Below are positions 52,048-60,582 of a stretch of DNA of 64,000 bases, piece after piece (the first letter of the stretch is position 1; each line of letters opens with the position of its first letter). The notes under the pieces are model-generated. The model was given only the letters and a program-made list of their open reading frames with translations. It did not search any database and was not told the DNA's origin. Location of the stretch: the NCBI GenBank assembly GCA_039815465.1, contig JBCBZG010000001.1, positions 255,287-319,286 of the forward strand. The letters run 5' to 3'. The position numbers and the translations under genes were made by a program. The stretch comes from Shimia_B sp039815465 (GTDB taxonomy: Bacteria; Pseudomonadota; Alphaproteobacteria; Rhodobacterales; Rhodobacteraceae).

Positions 52048-52986
52048 ATGAGCGACGCGCCCAAATCCTGCTGCACCCCGGCCCGCCCCATCCCCGCCGC
52101 GCTGCGCGCGCACACCATGGCACCGGGTGACGCTCCGCGTGACTGCGTGAAAATCCCCGGCGGCGCGGCGCTGATGGGCACGTCAAAGCCGCACTTGCCC
52201 GCCGATTGCGAGGGCCCGCTGCGCAAAACCAAGGTCAAACCCTTCTGGATGGAACGCGGGGCCGTCACCAACGCCCAGTTCGCCCGCTTCGTCGCCGACA
52301 CCGGCTTTGTGACCGAGGCGGAGCGCCTGGGGTGGTCATTTGTCTTTGCGGCCCACGTCCCCAAAAGCATTGCCGCCACCGAAGGCGTGCTAGAGGCCCA
52401 GTGGTGGCGCCGCGTCGACGGAGCCGTGTGGTCCGCGCCCAATGGCCCAGGGACCCAGGACGCCGCGCATCCTGATCACCCCGTCGTGCAAGTCAGCTGG
52501 TCGGACGCCCGCGCCTATGCCGGGTGGGCGGGCGGACGCCTCCCGACCGAGGCGGAATGGGAACACGCCGCGCGCGGGGGCTTAGGCGATGTCACCTTTC
52601 CCTGGGGCGACGCCGCGCCCACCGACACCATGGACAGCTACCCCTGCAACATCTGGCAGGGCCGCTTTCCCGCGCTCAATACCCGCGCCGACGGCTACGA
52701 CACCACCGCCCCCGCCGTGAGCTTTGCACCCAACGGTTACCGGCTTTTCAATATGGTGGGCAATGTCTGGGAATGGACGTCCGAGCCCTTTCGCCTGCGT
52801 TCCATCAAGCGGGAAATCAAAGCCCGCGAGAAAGCGCTCAAGGGCTACAAACTGCTCAAAGGCGGCAGTTTCCTGTGCCACGCCTCCTACTGCTTCCGCT
52901 ACCGCATCGCCGCGCGGTCGGGAAACTCCCCCGACTCCACCACAACCCACCAAGGCTTCCGCGTGGTCTATGACAGCGCGCCCTAG
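52048..52986 (+). CDS. formylglycine-generating enzyme (SUMF1 family)
   Basis: 312 residues. Typical FGE runs: IPGGAALMGT, TNAQFARFVADTGFVTEAER, VVQVSWSDARAYAGWAGGRL, EAEWEHAARGG, NMVGNVWEWT and the C-terminal SFLCHASYCFRYRIAARS, where Cys277 and Cys282 match the copper-binding catalytic pair of FGE. This indicates a functional enzyme converting a sulfatase cysteine to formylglycine. No sulfatase lies in the window, so the substrate must be elsewhere. Start at ATG 52048; a GTG 21 nt upstream is also possible. Confidence 0.88.
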   Translation: MSDAPKSCCTPARPIPAALRAHTMAPGDAPRDCVKIPGGAALMGTSKPHLPADCEGPLRKTKVKPFWMERGAVTNAQFARFVADTGFVTEAERLGWSFVFAAHVPKSIAATEGVLEAQWWRRVDGAVWSAPNGPGTQDAAHPDHPVVQVSWSDARAYAGWAGGRLPTEAEWEHAARGGLGDVTFPWGDAAPTDTMDSYPCNIWQGRFPALNTRADGYDTTAPAVSFAPNGYRLFNMVGNVWEWTSEPFRLRSIKREIKAREKALKGYKLLKGGSFLCHASYCFRYRIAARSGNSPDSTTTHQGFRVVYDSAP

Positions 52987-52992
52987 CGCGAG

Positions 52993-53062
52993 GTCGCAAA
53001 TCGCACCCCATGTCGCAAACGAGCGCAAATCCGGCGCTACGTCCTAGCGTAATTTCAGCGCC
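52993..53062. promoter_or_regulatory. direct repeats and inverted repeat before the second dehydrogenase gene
   Basis: GTCGCAAA occurs at 52993-53000 and 53012-53019, with AGCGCAAA at 53022-53029, spaced about two and one helical turns apart. Next comes the inverted repeat GGCGCT (53033-53038) with AGCGCC (53057-53062), which competes with CGCTA/TAGCG (53035-53049). This could be a regulator site plus a terminator for the upstream FGE gene. Function not shown by sequence alone. Confidence 0.35.
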
Positions 53063-53103
53063 AAGTTACGTTTTGACCAACTCAGACACTTCAGGGGGCC
53101 GTC

Positions 53104-55500
53104 ATGAAGGATCAATACCGCGTTGTCGTCATCGGGGGGGGCGTCGTCGGCGCCTCCGTGGCCTATCACCTGACCAAATTCGGCTGGACGGATGTGGCGA
53201 TCCTGGAACGCAACGTGCTCACGGCGGGGTCCTCCTGGCATGCGGCGGGCGGCATCCATGCGCTCAATGCCGATCCAAACATGGCAGGCTTGCAAGCGTA
53301 TACAATCGATTTGCTGAGCGAGATCGAGGCCGAGAGCGGCATTGATATCGGCCTCCACATGACCGGCGGCGTCACGGTGGCTTGCGCGCCCGAGCGCTGG
53401 GAATGGCTGCAATCCGCCTACCGCACCTTCCAAACCATCGGCATCGAAGACTGCCACCTGATGACGCCCGAAGAGATCAAGAAATCCTGCCCCATCATGT
53501 CCACCGAGGGCGTGATCGGCGGCCTCTGGGCCGATCGTGAAGGCTACGTTGACACCACAGGCACCGTCCACGCCTACGCCCGCGCCGCCAAAGAGCGCGG
53601 CGCCGACATCATCGAACACAACAAGGTCGAGGAGCTAAACTGGAAAGGCGACCACTGGGAGGTCGTGACCGAAAAGGGCACCATCAAGGCCGAGCATGTG
53701 GTGAACGCAGGCGGCCTTTGGGCCAAACAGTGCGGGCGTATGGTGGGCCTCGACCTGCCGGTGTCGCCGCTCGCCCACCACTACTTCCTGACCGAAACGA
53801 TCCCAGAGCTCGAAAAGCTCGACTTTGAGATGCCCATGACCGTGGACCTCGAAGGCTTCACCTATATGCGCCAGGACAAAAAGGGCATCCTTGTGGGCAT
53901 CTACGAGGTCGATCACCAGCACTGGATGATGGACGGCGCGCCCTGGAACTACGGGATCGAGCTCCTGCAAGAGGACCCCGACCGGATCGAGCGGGAGCTC
54001 ATGCTCGCCTTTGAACGCTACCCGGTTCTCAACGACGTGGGCATTCAAAGCTGGGTCAACGGCGCCTTTACCTTCAGCCCCGATGGCAACCCGCTCGTGG
54101 GGCCTGTGTCGAGCGTCCCGAACTACTGGCTCGCCTGCGGTGTGATGGCGGGCTTCCTCCAGGGTGGCGGCGTGGGCAAAACGCTCGCCGAATGGATGAT
54201 CCACGGCGACACGGAAACGGACGCCTGGTCGATGGATATCGCCCGATATGGGCCACAGCACTCAAACAAGGACTACATCAAACAGACGACGGGCCAGTTC
54301 TACTCCCGCCGCTTCGTGATGAGCTACCCGAACGAGCAGCTCCCCGCAGGACGCCCCATGCGCATGGCCCCGGCCTATAGCGCCATGACCGCCGCAGGCG
54401 CGCGCTGGGGCGTGAGCTGGGGGCTGGAAACCCCGCTCTATTTCGCCCCGCCGGAGTTCACGGAGACCCCGAGCCTCAACCGCACCGACGCCACGCCATT
54501 CGTGGAGGCCGAATGCAAAGCCGCGCGGGAGGCCGCCGCACTGCTCGACATCACCGGCTTTTCCCGGTTCGAGGTGTCAGGCCCCAACGCGCAGATGTGG
54601 CTCGACAAACTTTTCTCCACCAAACTCCCCGGACCAGGCCGCGCGCGACTGGCCGTGATGCTGTCGGATGAGGGCAAGCTCAAAGGCGACCTAACGCTCT
54701 TCAACTGGGGCGATGGAAGCTGGTGGATCATGGGAAGCTACTACCTGCGCGAGTGGCACATGCGCTGGTTCAACGACCACATGATCGACGGGGTGGAGGT
54801 CCGCGATATCGCCGACACGATCTGCGGCTTCTCCGTCAGCGGTCCAAAGGCCCGCGATGTGCTACACGCGCTCAACCCCGACATTGACCTGAAATTCATG
54901 CAATGCGGCACCTACGACCTGGGCCTCCTGCGCTGCAAAATGGGCCGCCTGTCCGTTACGGGCGAGCTCGGATACGAGATCCACTGCCCCGCCAACGAAC
55001 ACATCCGCCTGCGCGAGATCCTGCTAGAGGCAGGCGCCGCGCACGGCCTCAAGGAAATCGGCTTCAACGCGCTCCTGTCGCTCCGGATCGAAAAAAGCTT
55101 TGGCATCTGGTCAGCGGAATTCACCCAGGACCGCACAGCCGCCATGACCGGCATGGACCGCTGGATTGACTGGACGAAAGGCGACTTCATCGGCAAAGCG
55201 GCCGCCGAACAGGAACGCGCCTCTGGCCCGTCGCAAAAGCTGGTGACGCTGGGCCTCGACAGCCCCGCCGCCGATTGCGCAGGCTACGAGCCCGTCTGGT
55301 CGGGCGGCACCCGCGTGGGCTTTACGACGTCGGGAGCCTATGGCCACAGCGTCGGGCAATCCATCGCCATGGCCATGGTCGACCCGGCCTACGCGGAACC
55401 GGGCACCGAATTGTCCGTCCACGTCGTGGGGATCGAACGGCAGGCCAAAGTGCTGACGCCCTCCCCCTATGACCCCAACGGCGCCGCGATGCGAGGGTGA
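53104..55500 (+). CDS. GcvT-fused FAD-dependent dehydrogenase (dimethylglycine/sarcosine dehydrogenase-like)
   Basis: 798 residues, same two-part design as the 29640-32075 gene but clearly diverged. Flavin domain: VVVIGGGVVGASVAYHLTKF and SSWHAAGGIHAL with His46 at the covalent-FAD position. GcvT domain: FSRFEVSGPNAQMWLDKLFS, SVTGELGYEIHCP and NALLSLRIEKSFGIWSAEF. Predicted to oxidise an N-methyl group and pass the carbon to tetrahydrofolate. First gene of a plus-strand operon with an MttB-family methyltransferase and a DAO-family oxidase. SD AGGGGG before the ATG. Confidence 0.86.
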   Translation: MKDQYRVVVIGGGVVGASVAYHLTKFGWTDVAILERNVLTAGSSWHAAGGIHALNADPNMAGLQAYTIDLLSEIEAESGIDIGLHMTGGVTVACAPERWEWLQSAYRTFQTIGIEDCHLMTPEEIKKSCPIMSTEGVIGGLWADREGYVDTTGTVHAYARAAKERGADIIEHNKVEELNWKGDHWEVVTEKGTIKAEHVVNAGGLWAKQCGRMVGLDLPVSPLAHHYFLTETIPELEKLDFEMPMTVDLEGFTYMRQDKKGILVGIYEVDHQHWMMDGAPWNYGIELLQEDPDRIERELMLAFERYPVLNDVGIQSWVNGAFTFSPDGNPLVGPVSSVPNYWLACGVMAGFLQGGGVGKTLAEWMIHGDTETDAWSMDIARYGPQHSNKDYIKQTTGQFYSRRFVMSYPNEQLPAGRPMRMAPAYSAMTAAGARWGVSWGLETPLYFAPPEFTETPSLNRTDATPFVEAECKAAREAAALLDITGFSRFEVSGPNAQMWLDKLFSTKLPGPGRARLAVMLSDEGKLKGDLTLFNWGDGSWWIMGSYYLREWHMRWFNDHMIDGVEVRDIADTICGFSVSGPKARDVLHALNPDIDLKFMQCGTYDLGLLRCKMGRLSVTGELGYEIHCPANEHIRLREILLEAGAAHGLKEIGFNALLSLRIEKSFGIWSAEFTQDRTAAMTGMDRWIDWTKGDFIGKAAAEQERASGPSQKLVTLGLDSPAADCAGYEPVWSGGTRVGFTTSGAYGHSVGQSIAMAMVDPAYAEPGTELSVHVVGIERQAKVLTPSPYDPNGAAMRG

Positions 55501-55528
55501 AACCATGACACGTCCCTCCCCCAAGGCG

Positions 55529-55575
55529 CCGATTTCTTTCAAAGAAATCGGACCGAAATCTTTGAAAGATTTCGG
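55529..55575. repeat. twin AT-rich hairpins
   Basis: Two hairpins of 23 nt each separated by one base: CCGATTTCT-TTCAA-AGAAATCGG (55529-55551) and CCGAAATCTT-TGA-AAGATTTCGG (55553-55575). They lie between the dehydrogenase gene and its MttB partner, ending 9 nt before the ATG, and could mask or expose the ribosome site or protect one half of a processed mRNA. Confidence 0.6.
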
Positions 55576-55584
55576 GGCCCCAGG

Positions 55585-57117
55585 ATGAACGCTCCGGGGC
55601 GCACCCGAACGTCGCGACGGCGGCAGGGCAAACCGACCGCGCCGGAAGGGCGGCGGGTGAACTACAAGCAACTGCGCAACCCGTTTCCGCCCATGGACGC
55701 GGTGTCCACGGATGAGGCCCACGCCATCCACGACACCGCGCTCCGCGTCCTTGAAGAGCTCGGGATGCGGGTCCTCTTGCCCGAGGCACGCGCGGTCTAC
55801 GAGGCTGGGGGCGCGCGCATCGACGGGGACATGGTCTATATCGGCCGCGACATGGTCGAAGCTGCGCTCGCCGCGGCCCCCAAATCATTTCCCCTCAAAG
55901 GCGCCACACCGGACCGCGACCTGGTGATCGAGCTCGGCTCCCTCACGTTTCAGCCCGGCGCGGGCGCCCCCCACGCCACGTGCCGCGTGAAGGGCCGCCG
56001 TCCCGGCACGTCCCGAGACTTCCGCGAGCTCGTCCAGATCACCCACCACTTCGACGCGCTTCACCTCGTGCCGACGCTGGTGGAAGCGCAGGACATCCCC
56101 ATCCACCTGCGCCACTACGACATGGTCAAAACCGCTCTCGTCCACTCGGACCGGGCGTTCTTTATCTACTCCCGCGGCACGCCCCAAATCCAAGACGCGT
56201 TCGAGATGATGCGCCTCTACCGCGGGCTCTCGCAGGACGAGTTCGAGGCCGCGCCCTACAGCTATACCATCATCAACACCAACAGCCCCCGCACGCTCGA
56301 CATCCCCATGGCGCAAGGCATCATGGACTTCGCCAAAGCCGGGCAGATCTCCATCATCACACCCTTCACACTCATGGGAGCTATGGCCCCGATCACGCCT
56401 GCGGGCGCGGTGACACTGAGCCATGCGGAGGCCCTCGCCGCCATCACACTGGGCCAGCTCACCCGCCCCGGCGCGCCGCAGATGTACGGCACGTTTACCT
56501 CCAACGTGGATATGAAATCGGGCGCCCCCGCCTTTGGGACGCCCGAACATTTCCGCGCCTCGCTGCTCGCGGGGCAGCTCGCACGGCTCATCGGCCTGCC
56601 CTGGCGCTGCGCGTCCGGCTCTGCGGCCAATATCAACGACGCTCAGGGGGCCAATGAAAACCAGCTCGCCATGTGGGGCTGCCTCATGGCGGGCGCCACC
56701 ACCATCGTTCACGCCGCAGGCTGGCTCGAAGGCGGGCTCACCGTGAGCTACGAAAAGCTCATCTGCGATATGGACGTCGTGAACGCCGTCGCCGACCTGT
56801 GCACGCCCACCGAGGCCACCGAGGACGCCATCGGCTTTGACGCCATCGCCGAGGTCGCGCCGCAGGGGCACTTCTTTGCCTCTGCCCAGACCATGGCGCG
56901 CTACACCACCGAGTTCTACGAACCCGTGAACTCCGACTGGTCGAACTTTGGCACCTGGGAGGATCGCGGCGGCCAAACCGCCCACGAACGCGCGACGGCC
57001 AAATGGCAAGCCATCCTGGAGGAGCACGGCCCACCCGTTGACCCCGACCGCTTGGGCGCGCTGAATGACTTTATCCTCAAACGCACAAAAGACGGCGGCG
57101 CACCGCCCATTTCCTAA
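55585..57117 (+). CDS. trimethylamine methyltransferase (MttB) family protein
   Basis: 510 residues, second MttB-superfamily protein of the window. Family runs: LRVLEELGMRVLLPEARAVY, ELVQITHHFDALHLVPTLVE, ISIITPFTLMGAMAPITPAG, MYGTFTSNVDMKSGAPAFG and APQGHFFASAQTMARYTTEF. No in-frame amber codon, so non-pyrrolysine type. The predicted substrate class is quaternary or tertiary amines. No MtbC-like corrinoid protein is visible. Start at ATG 55585, 9 nt after the twin hairpins; a GTG start 24 codons later with a purine-rich site is an alternative. Confidence 0.87.
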   Translation: MNAPGRTRTSRRRQGKPTAPEGRRVNYKQLRNPFPPMDAVSTDEAHAIHDTALRVLEELGMRVLLPEARAVYEAGGARIDGDMVYIGRDMVEAALAAAPKSFPLKGATPDRDLVIELGSLTFQPGAGAPHATCRVKGRRPGTSRDFRELVQITHHFDALHLVPTLVEAQDIPIHLRHYDMVKTALVHSDRAFFIYSRGTPQIQDAFEMMRLYRGLSQDEFEAAPYSYTIINTNSPRTLDIPMAQGIMDFAKAGQISIITPFTLMGAMAPITPAGAVTLSHAEALAAITLGQLTRPGAPQMYGTFTSNVDMKSGAPAFGTPEHFRASLLAGQLARLIGLPWRCASGSAANINDAQGANENQLAMWGCLMAGATTIVHAAGWLEGGLTVSYEKLICDMDVVNAVADLCTPTEATEDAIGFDAIAEVAPQGHFFASAQTMARYTTEFYEPVNSDWSNFGTWEDRGGQTAHERATAKWQAILEEHGPPVDPDRLGALNDFILKRTKDGGAPPIS

Positions 57118-57126
57118 AGGGACCCC

Positions 57127-58431
57127 ATGGACCAGACAGCAGATGTGATCGTGATCGGTGCGGGCGTCATCGGGGCCGCCACCGCCTTTGAGCTCGCCAA
57201 AGCCGGGCGAAAGGTCATCGTGGTAGACCGCAACACCCAGGCTGGGCACGGCTCCACCGCGGGCAGCTGCGCGATCATCCGTATGCACTACTCCACCTTC
57301 GACGGCACCGCCTTTGCGTGGGAGGGCTATCACTACTGGCGCGACTGGGCGGACTTTCTGGAAGCCCCGGCGAGCGAGACACTCGCCCAGTTCAAAGAGG
57401 TCGGGTGCCTCGTGATGAAAACGCAGGCCAACGGCCAACTCACCAAACACATGGAAAACTCCGCCAAGCTCGCCTGCCCGTTCGAGGAATGGTCGAATGA
57501 CCGGATATCCGAGGCACTCCCGATCTACCAACTCGACCGCTACGCGCCAGCCAAGCGCATGGACGACGCGGCCTTTGGCGAGCCCACCGGCGGCGCGCTC
57601 GATGGGGCGGTCTTCTGGCCCAAGGCGGGCTACGTGACCGACCCGGCACTCTCCGCCCAAAACCTGATGGCTGCCGCAGCCCGCCAGGGCGCATCCGCTG
57701 TTCTGGGCCGCACCGTGACCGCGATCAACACGGGCGGCGGCGCTGTCAGCGGCGTGACGCTCGATGATGGCTCCACGCTTTCCGCCCCGGTGGTCATCAA
57801 TGTCGGCGGTCCGGCGTCGGCGGCGCTCAATGAGATGGCAGGCGTCACAGGCGATATGACCATCGCCACCCGCCCGCTCCGGCAGGAGGTGGTGCACGTT
57901 CCCGCACCTGCAGGGTTCGATTTCGAGGCCAACGGCATGATCGTCTCTGACAGCGACATCGCGCTCTACTGCCGCCCCGAGCATGGCAACAACATCCTCA
58001 TCGGCTCTGAAGACCCCGAATGCGATACGCATCACTGGACGGAAAACGATACTGACTACGACCGCGACTTCACCGACCAGTGGAAAACCCAGGCACTGCG
58101 CTACGCGCAGCGGGTGCCAACGCTCGGCATCCCGTCCCGGATGAAAGGGGTGGTGGACCTCTACGATGCCTCCACCGACTGGATCCCGATCTACGATAAA
58201 TCCTCTCTGCCAGGCTACTATATGGCCTGCGGGACGTCAGGCAATCAGTACAAAAATGCACCGATCGCAGGCAAACTGATGGCCGCGCTCGTGGACTACT
58301 GCGACAGCACGGACCACGATACGACGCCCATGCGCTTTGCTCTGCCCTATATCGGGCAAGAAATCGACGCCGGGTTCTATTCCCGAACGCGCCCGATCAA
58401 TGCAGAATCAAGCTTTTCCGTCCTAGGCTAA
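57127..58431 (+). CDS. FAD-dependent oxidoreductase (DAO/sarcosine oxidase beta-like)
   Basis: 434-residue amine oxidase or dehydrogenase. FAD loop DVIVIGAGVIGAATAFELAK (6-25), GHGSTAGSCAIIRMHYS, and a C-terminal IYDKSSLPGYYMACGTSGNQ with YKNAP, the FAD-proximal loop. Single-domain, without GcvT. It lies 9 bp after the MttB gene, so the three genes 53104-58431 form one operon that may take an N-methylated compound through successive demethylation and oxidation. Confidence 0.86.
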   Translation: MDQTADVIVIGAGVIGAATAFELAKAGRKVIVVDRNTQAGHGSTAGSCAIIRMHYSTFDGTAFAWEGYHYWRDWADFLEAPASETLAQFKEVGCLVMKTQANGQLTKHMENSAKLACPFEEWSNDRISEALPIYQLDRYAPAKRMDDAAFGEPTGGALDGAVFWPKAGYVTDPALSAQNLMAAAARQGASAVLGRTVTAINTGGGAVSGVTLDDGSTLSAPVVINVGGPASAALNEMAGVTGDMTIATRPLRQEVVHVPAPAGFDFEANGMIVSDSDIALYCRPEHGNNILIGSEDPECDTHHWTENDTDYDRDFTDQWKTQALRYAQRVPTLGIPSRMKGVVDLYDASTDWIPIYDKSSLPGYYMACGTSGNQYKNAPIAGKLMAALVDYCDSTDHDTTPMRFALPYIGQEIDAGFYSRTRPINAESSFSVLG

Positions 58432-58435
58432 GCCA

Positions 58436-58495
58436 GAAAATTCCACAGAATTTTCAGGTGCCTGGGGTCGAACCGGCATTTTCTTTGGAAAATGC
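58436..58495. repeat. twin AT-rich hairpins at a convergent junction
   Basis: GAAAATTC-CACA-GAATTTTC (58436-58455) and GCATTTTC-TTTG-GAAAATGC (58476-58495, stem extendable to 11 bp with one G-T pair). They occupy the 22-bp gap and run into the 3' end of the alpha/beta hydrolase gene, so they encode its last dozen residues. They probably end transcription from both sides. Confidence 0.55.
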
Positions 58496-59164
58496 TGGGC
58501 CATCCAGGAACTGCGCGATGTTGCGCTCCATGCCCGTCGGGTCGTCAAACGGGATGTGATGGCCAGTGTCCATCTCTACGATCGTGGCCTGCGGTGCGGT
58601 CCTAGCTACCAAGGCGCGGTATGTATCCCCCGTCAGCAAACTGCGCGCGCCACACAGCACCAGAGTGGGCAGGCTCAGTTTTGGCAGATCACGCTCCCCA
58701 TCATAGCTCCCCGCCACGCAAAGCGCGTCGGCCATCCCGCTTGGATGCGCGGCCTCGATATGGCGGCGAAAGGTGGCACGCCCCTCAAGGTTCTCAATCC
58801 GGCTGCCCACCGTCTTCCCGATGGCTTTGAGCCCCGGAACCCGCGTCACCACCGGCGCCACAAACGGCGTGTACCAGGAGATGAACTTCAAAGGCGCCCG
58901 GATGGGCGTGTCCACCAGCACCAGCGCGCCGAGATAGCCCGGGCGCGCAGCGGCGAACGCCATCGCCACCATTCCGCCTAGGGAGTAGCCGATCAGCGCG
59001 GCGCCCCTGGGCACCTCAGCCTCAATAGCATCGGCAAAACACGCCGCCGTCGCCCGCGCCGCCCGTGGCCGCCCGCCATGGCCCGGCAGGTTCAACGCCC
59101 GCCCAGGAACCGCGCCCCAGCTGTCCGCGTTCAGCCCCGCCCCGTGCAAATAGATCCGCTCCAT
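58454..59164 (-). CDS. alpha/beta hydrolase
   Basis: 236 residues. N-terminal oxyanion-hole region MERIYLHGAGLNADSW, the nucleophile elbow LIGYSLGGMVAMAFA with Ser near 75, acid residue near LVLCGARSLLTGD, and the catalytic His in VEMDTGHHIPFDDP. Substrate unknown. The C-terminal tail GPAFSKENAGSTPGT is encoded by a hairpin sequence and is unlikely to be part of the fold. Start ATG at 59164 (SD GGGAGGG). Confidence 0.85.
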   Translation of the reverse strand: MERIYLHGAGLNADSWGAVPGRALNLPGHGGRPRAARATAACFADAIEAEVPRGAALIGYSLGGMVAMAFAAARPGYLGALVLVDTPIRAPLKFISWYTPFVAPVVTRVPGLKAIGKTVGSRIENLEGRATFRRHIEAAHPSGMADALCVAGSYDGERDLPKLSLPTLVLCGARSLLTGDTYRALVARTAPQATIVEMDTGHHIPFDDPTGMERNIAQFLDGPAFSKENAGSTPGT

Positions 59165-59242
59165 ACCCTCCCCCCTGCCCGCGGCGCCGCACGGGGTCAA
59201 GCGCCGCAGTGACTTCCCGCGCCGCGCCCCTACCTGAGCCCC

Positions 59243-60562
59243 ATGACAGACGCATCACAGGGCCAGGCCCGCGCCATCCCCATTGGCCGCACCGCCCGTG
59301 CCACCAGGCTCGGCGGCGCCGGGCTTTCCATCGCCGGCAATGTCGCACTCAGCGGCGCGCGGGAGCTTTTGGGCGGCCGCCGCCCAGACCTGCGCGGCCT
59401 TATGCTCACCCCCGCCAATATCCAACGCCTCACGACCGAACTCGCCCGCATGCGCGGCGCCGCGATGAAGGTGGGGCAGCTCATCTCCATGGATGCGGGC
59501 GACATGCTCCCGCCAGAGGTCGCGCAAATCATCGCGCGGCTCCGCGCCGATGCCGACTTCATGCCGCCCAAACAGCTACGCGACGTGCTCGACACCCATT
59601 GGGGCCCCGGCTGGATGACGCGGTTTCAACGCTTCAACGTGCGCCCCATCGCCGCCGCCTCCATAGGTCAAGTGCACGAGGCAATTGATAAATCCGGGCG
59701 CCACCTCGCCATCAAAGTGCAATACCCAGGTGTCAAAGCCAGCATCGACAGCGACGTGTCCAACGTGGGCGCGCTGGTGCGGATGTCCGGGATCATCCCC
59801 AAGGGGCTCGACCTCAAACCGCTCTTGGAGGAGGCCAAGCGCCAGCTTCATGATGAGGCCGATTACAACCGCGAGGCCACGGAGCTCACGCGGTTTCACA
59901 CCTGGCTCGCGGGCGATGCCCGCTTCGCTGTGCCCGGGCTCGAGCCCGCGCTGTCAGGCACCGATGTCCTCGCTATGGACTACATCAAGGCCGCCCCTGT
60001 GGAGGTGGTGGAGGACGCTTCGCAAGACGACCGCAACCGCGTGACGGCGCTCCTCTTTGAGCTGACGCTGCGCGAGCTCTTTGAGCTCGGGCACATGCAA
60101 ACCGACCCGAATTTCGCCAATTATCGGTATCAATCCGACACGGGCCGCCTGGTGCTGCTCGATTTCGGCGCCGCGCGGCCCGTTCCGCGGGAGACGGCAG
60201 AGGCATACCGCACCATGCTGCGCGCGCTCATGGCCCATGACCGGGCCGGTATGGACGCAGGCGCGCTAGCGCTCGGCGTTTACGCGCCGGAGACCGACGC
60301 CATCCACAAGACCGCGATCCTGGATTTGATGGAACAGGGCCTGACTGGGATCGACGCCGACGGCGTGTTCGACTTCGGCCACAAAGCCCTGCGCCAGGAG
60401 CTTGCGCAGCAAGGCGCGCACTTGGCCGAGGACCAAAAGTTTCTGCATATCCCGCCCATGGACACGCTTTACGTGCAGCGCAAACTGGCCGGGATGTTTC
60501 TGCTAGCGGCGCGGCTTCGGGCACGGATCAACCTGCGCGCGCTGTTTGAGCCTTATCTTTAG
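59243..60562 (+). CDS. ABC1/AarF (ADCK/UbiB-like) atypical kinase
   Basis: 439-residue protein of the ABC1 family. The diagnostic KxGQ motif is in MRGAAMKVGQLISMDAGD near 78. Then comes AAASIGQVHEA (Ala-rich nucleotide loop), LAIKVQYPGV with the catalytic Lys, an EADYNREA helix, MQTDPNFANYRY and LLDFGAARPVP (metal Asp). Relatives support ubiquinone synthesis or lipid homeostasis; the exact role here is unknown. No membrane anchor is evident at the C-terminus. Monocistronic, divergent from the hydrolase gene. Confidence 0.9.
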   Translation: MTDASQGQARAIPIGRTARATRLGGAGLSIAGNVALSGARELLGGRRPDLRGLMLTPANIQRLTTELARMRGAAMKVGQLISMDAGDMLPPEVAQIIARLRADADFMPPKQLRDVLDTHWGPGWMTRFQRFNVRPIAAASIGQVHEAIDKSGRHLAIKVQYPGVKASIDSDVSNVGALVRMSGIIPKGLDLKPLLEEAKRQLHDEADYNREATELTRFHTWLAGDARFAVPGLEPALSGTDVLAMDYIKAAPVEVVEDASQDDRNRVTALLFELTLRELFELGHMQTDPNFANYRYQSDTGRLVLLDFGAARPVPRETAEAYRTMLRALMAHDRAGMDAGALALGVYAPETDAIHKTAILDLMEQGLTGIDADGVFDFGHKALRQELAQQGAHLAEDQKFLHIPPMDTLYVQRKLAGMFLLAARLRARINLRALFEPYL

Positions 60563-60582
60563 CCCGGATCTTTCGAGCTATA

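Noticed and set aside
55885..58035. Open frame of about 700 codons on the minus strand, antisense to the second MttB and DAO-family genes
   Set aside because: It is the mirror of strongly biased GC-rich codons in two well-recognised genes, has no recognisable domain and is His/Gly/Arg-rich, as expected of a shadow frame.
58460..58490. tRNA T-arm-like string (GGTTCGACCCC on the minus strand)
   Set aside because: The flanking bases do not form a 5-bp T stem and no acceptor, D or anticodon arm is present.
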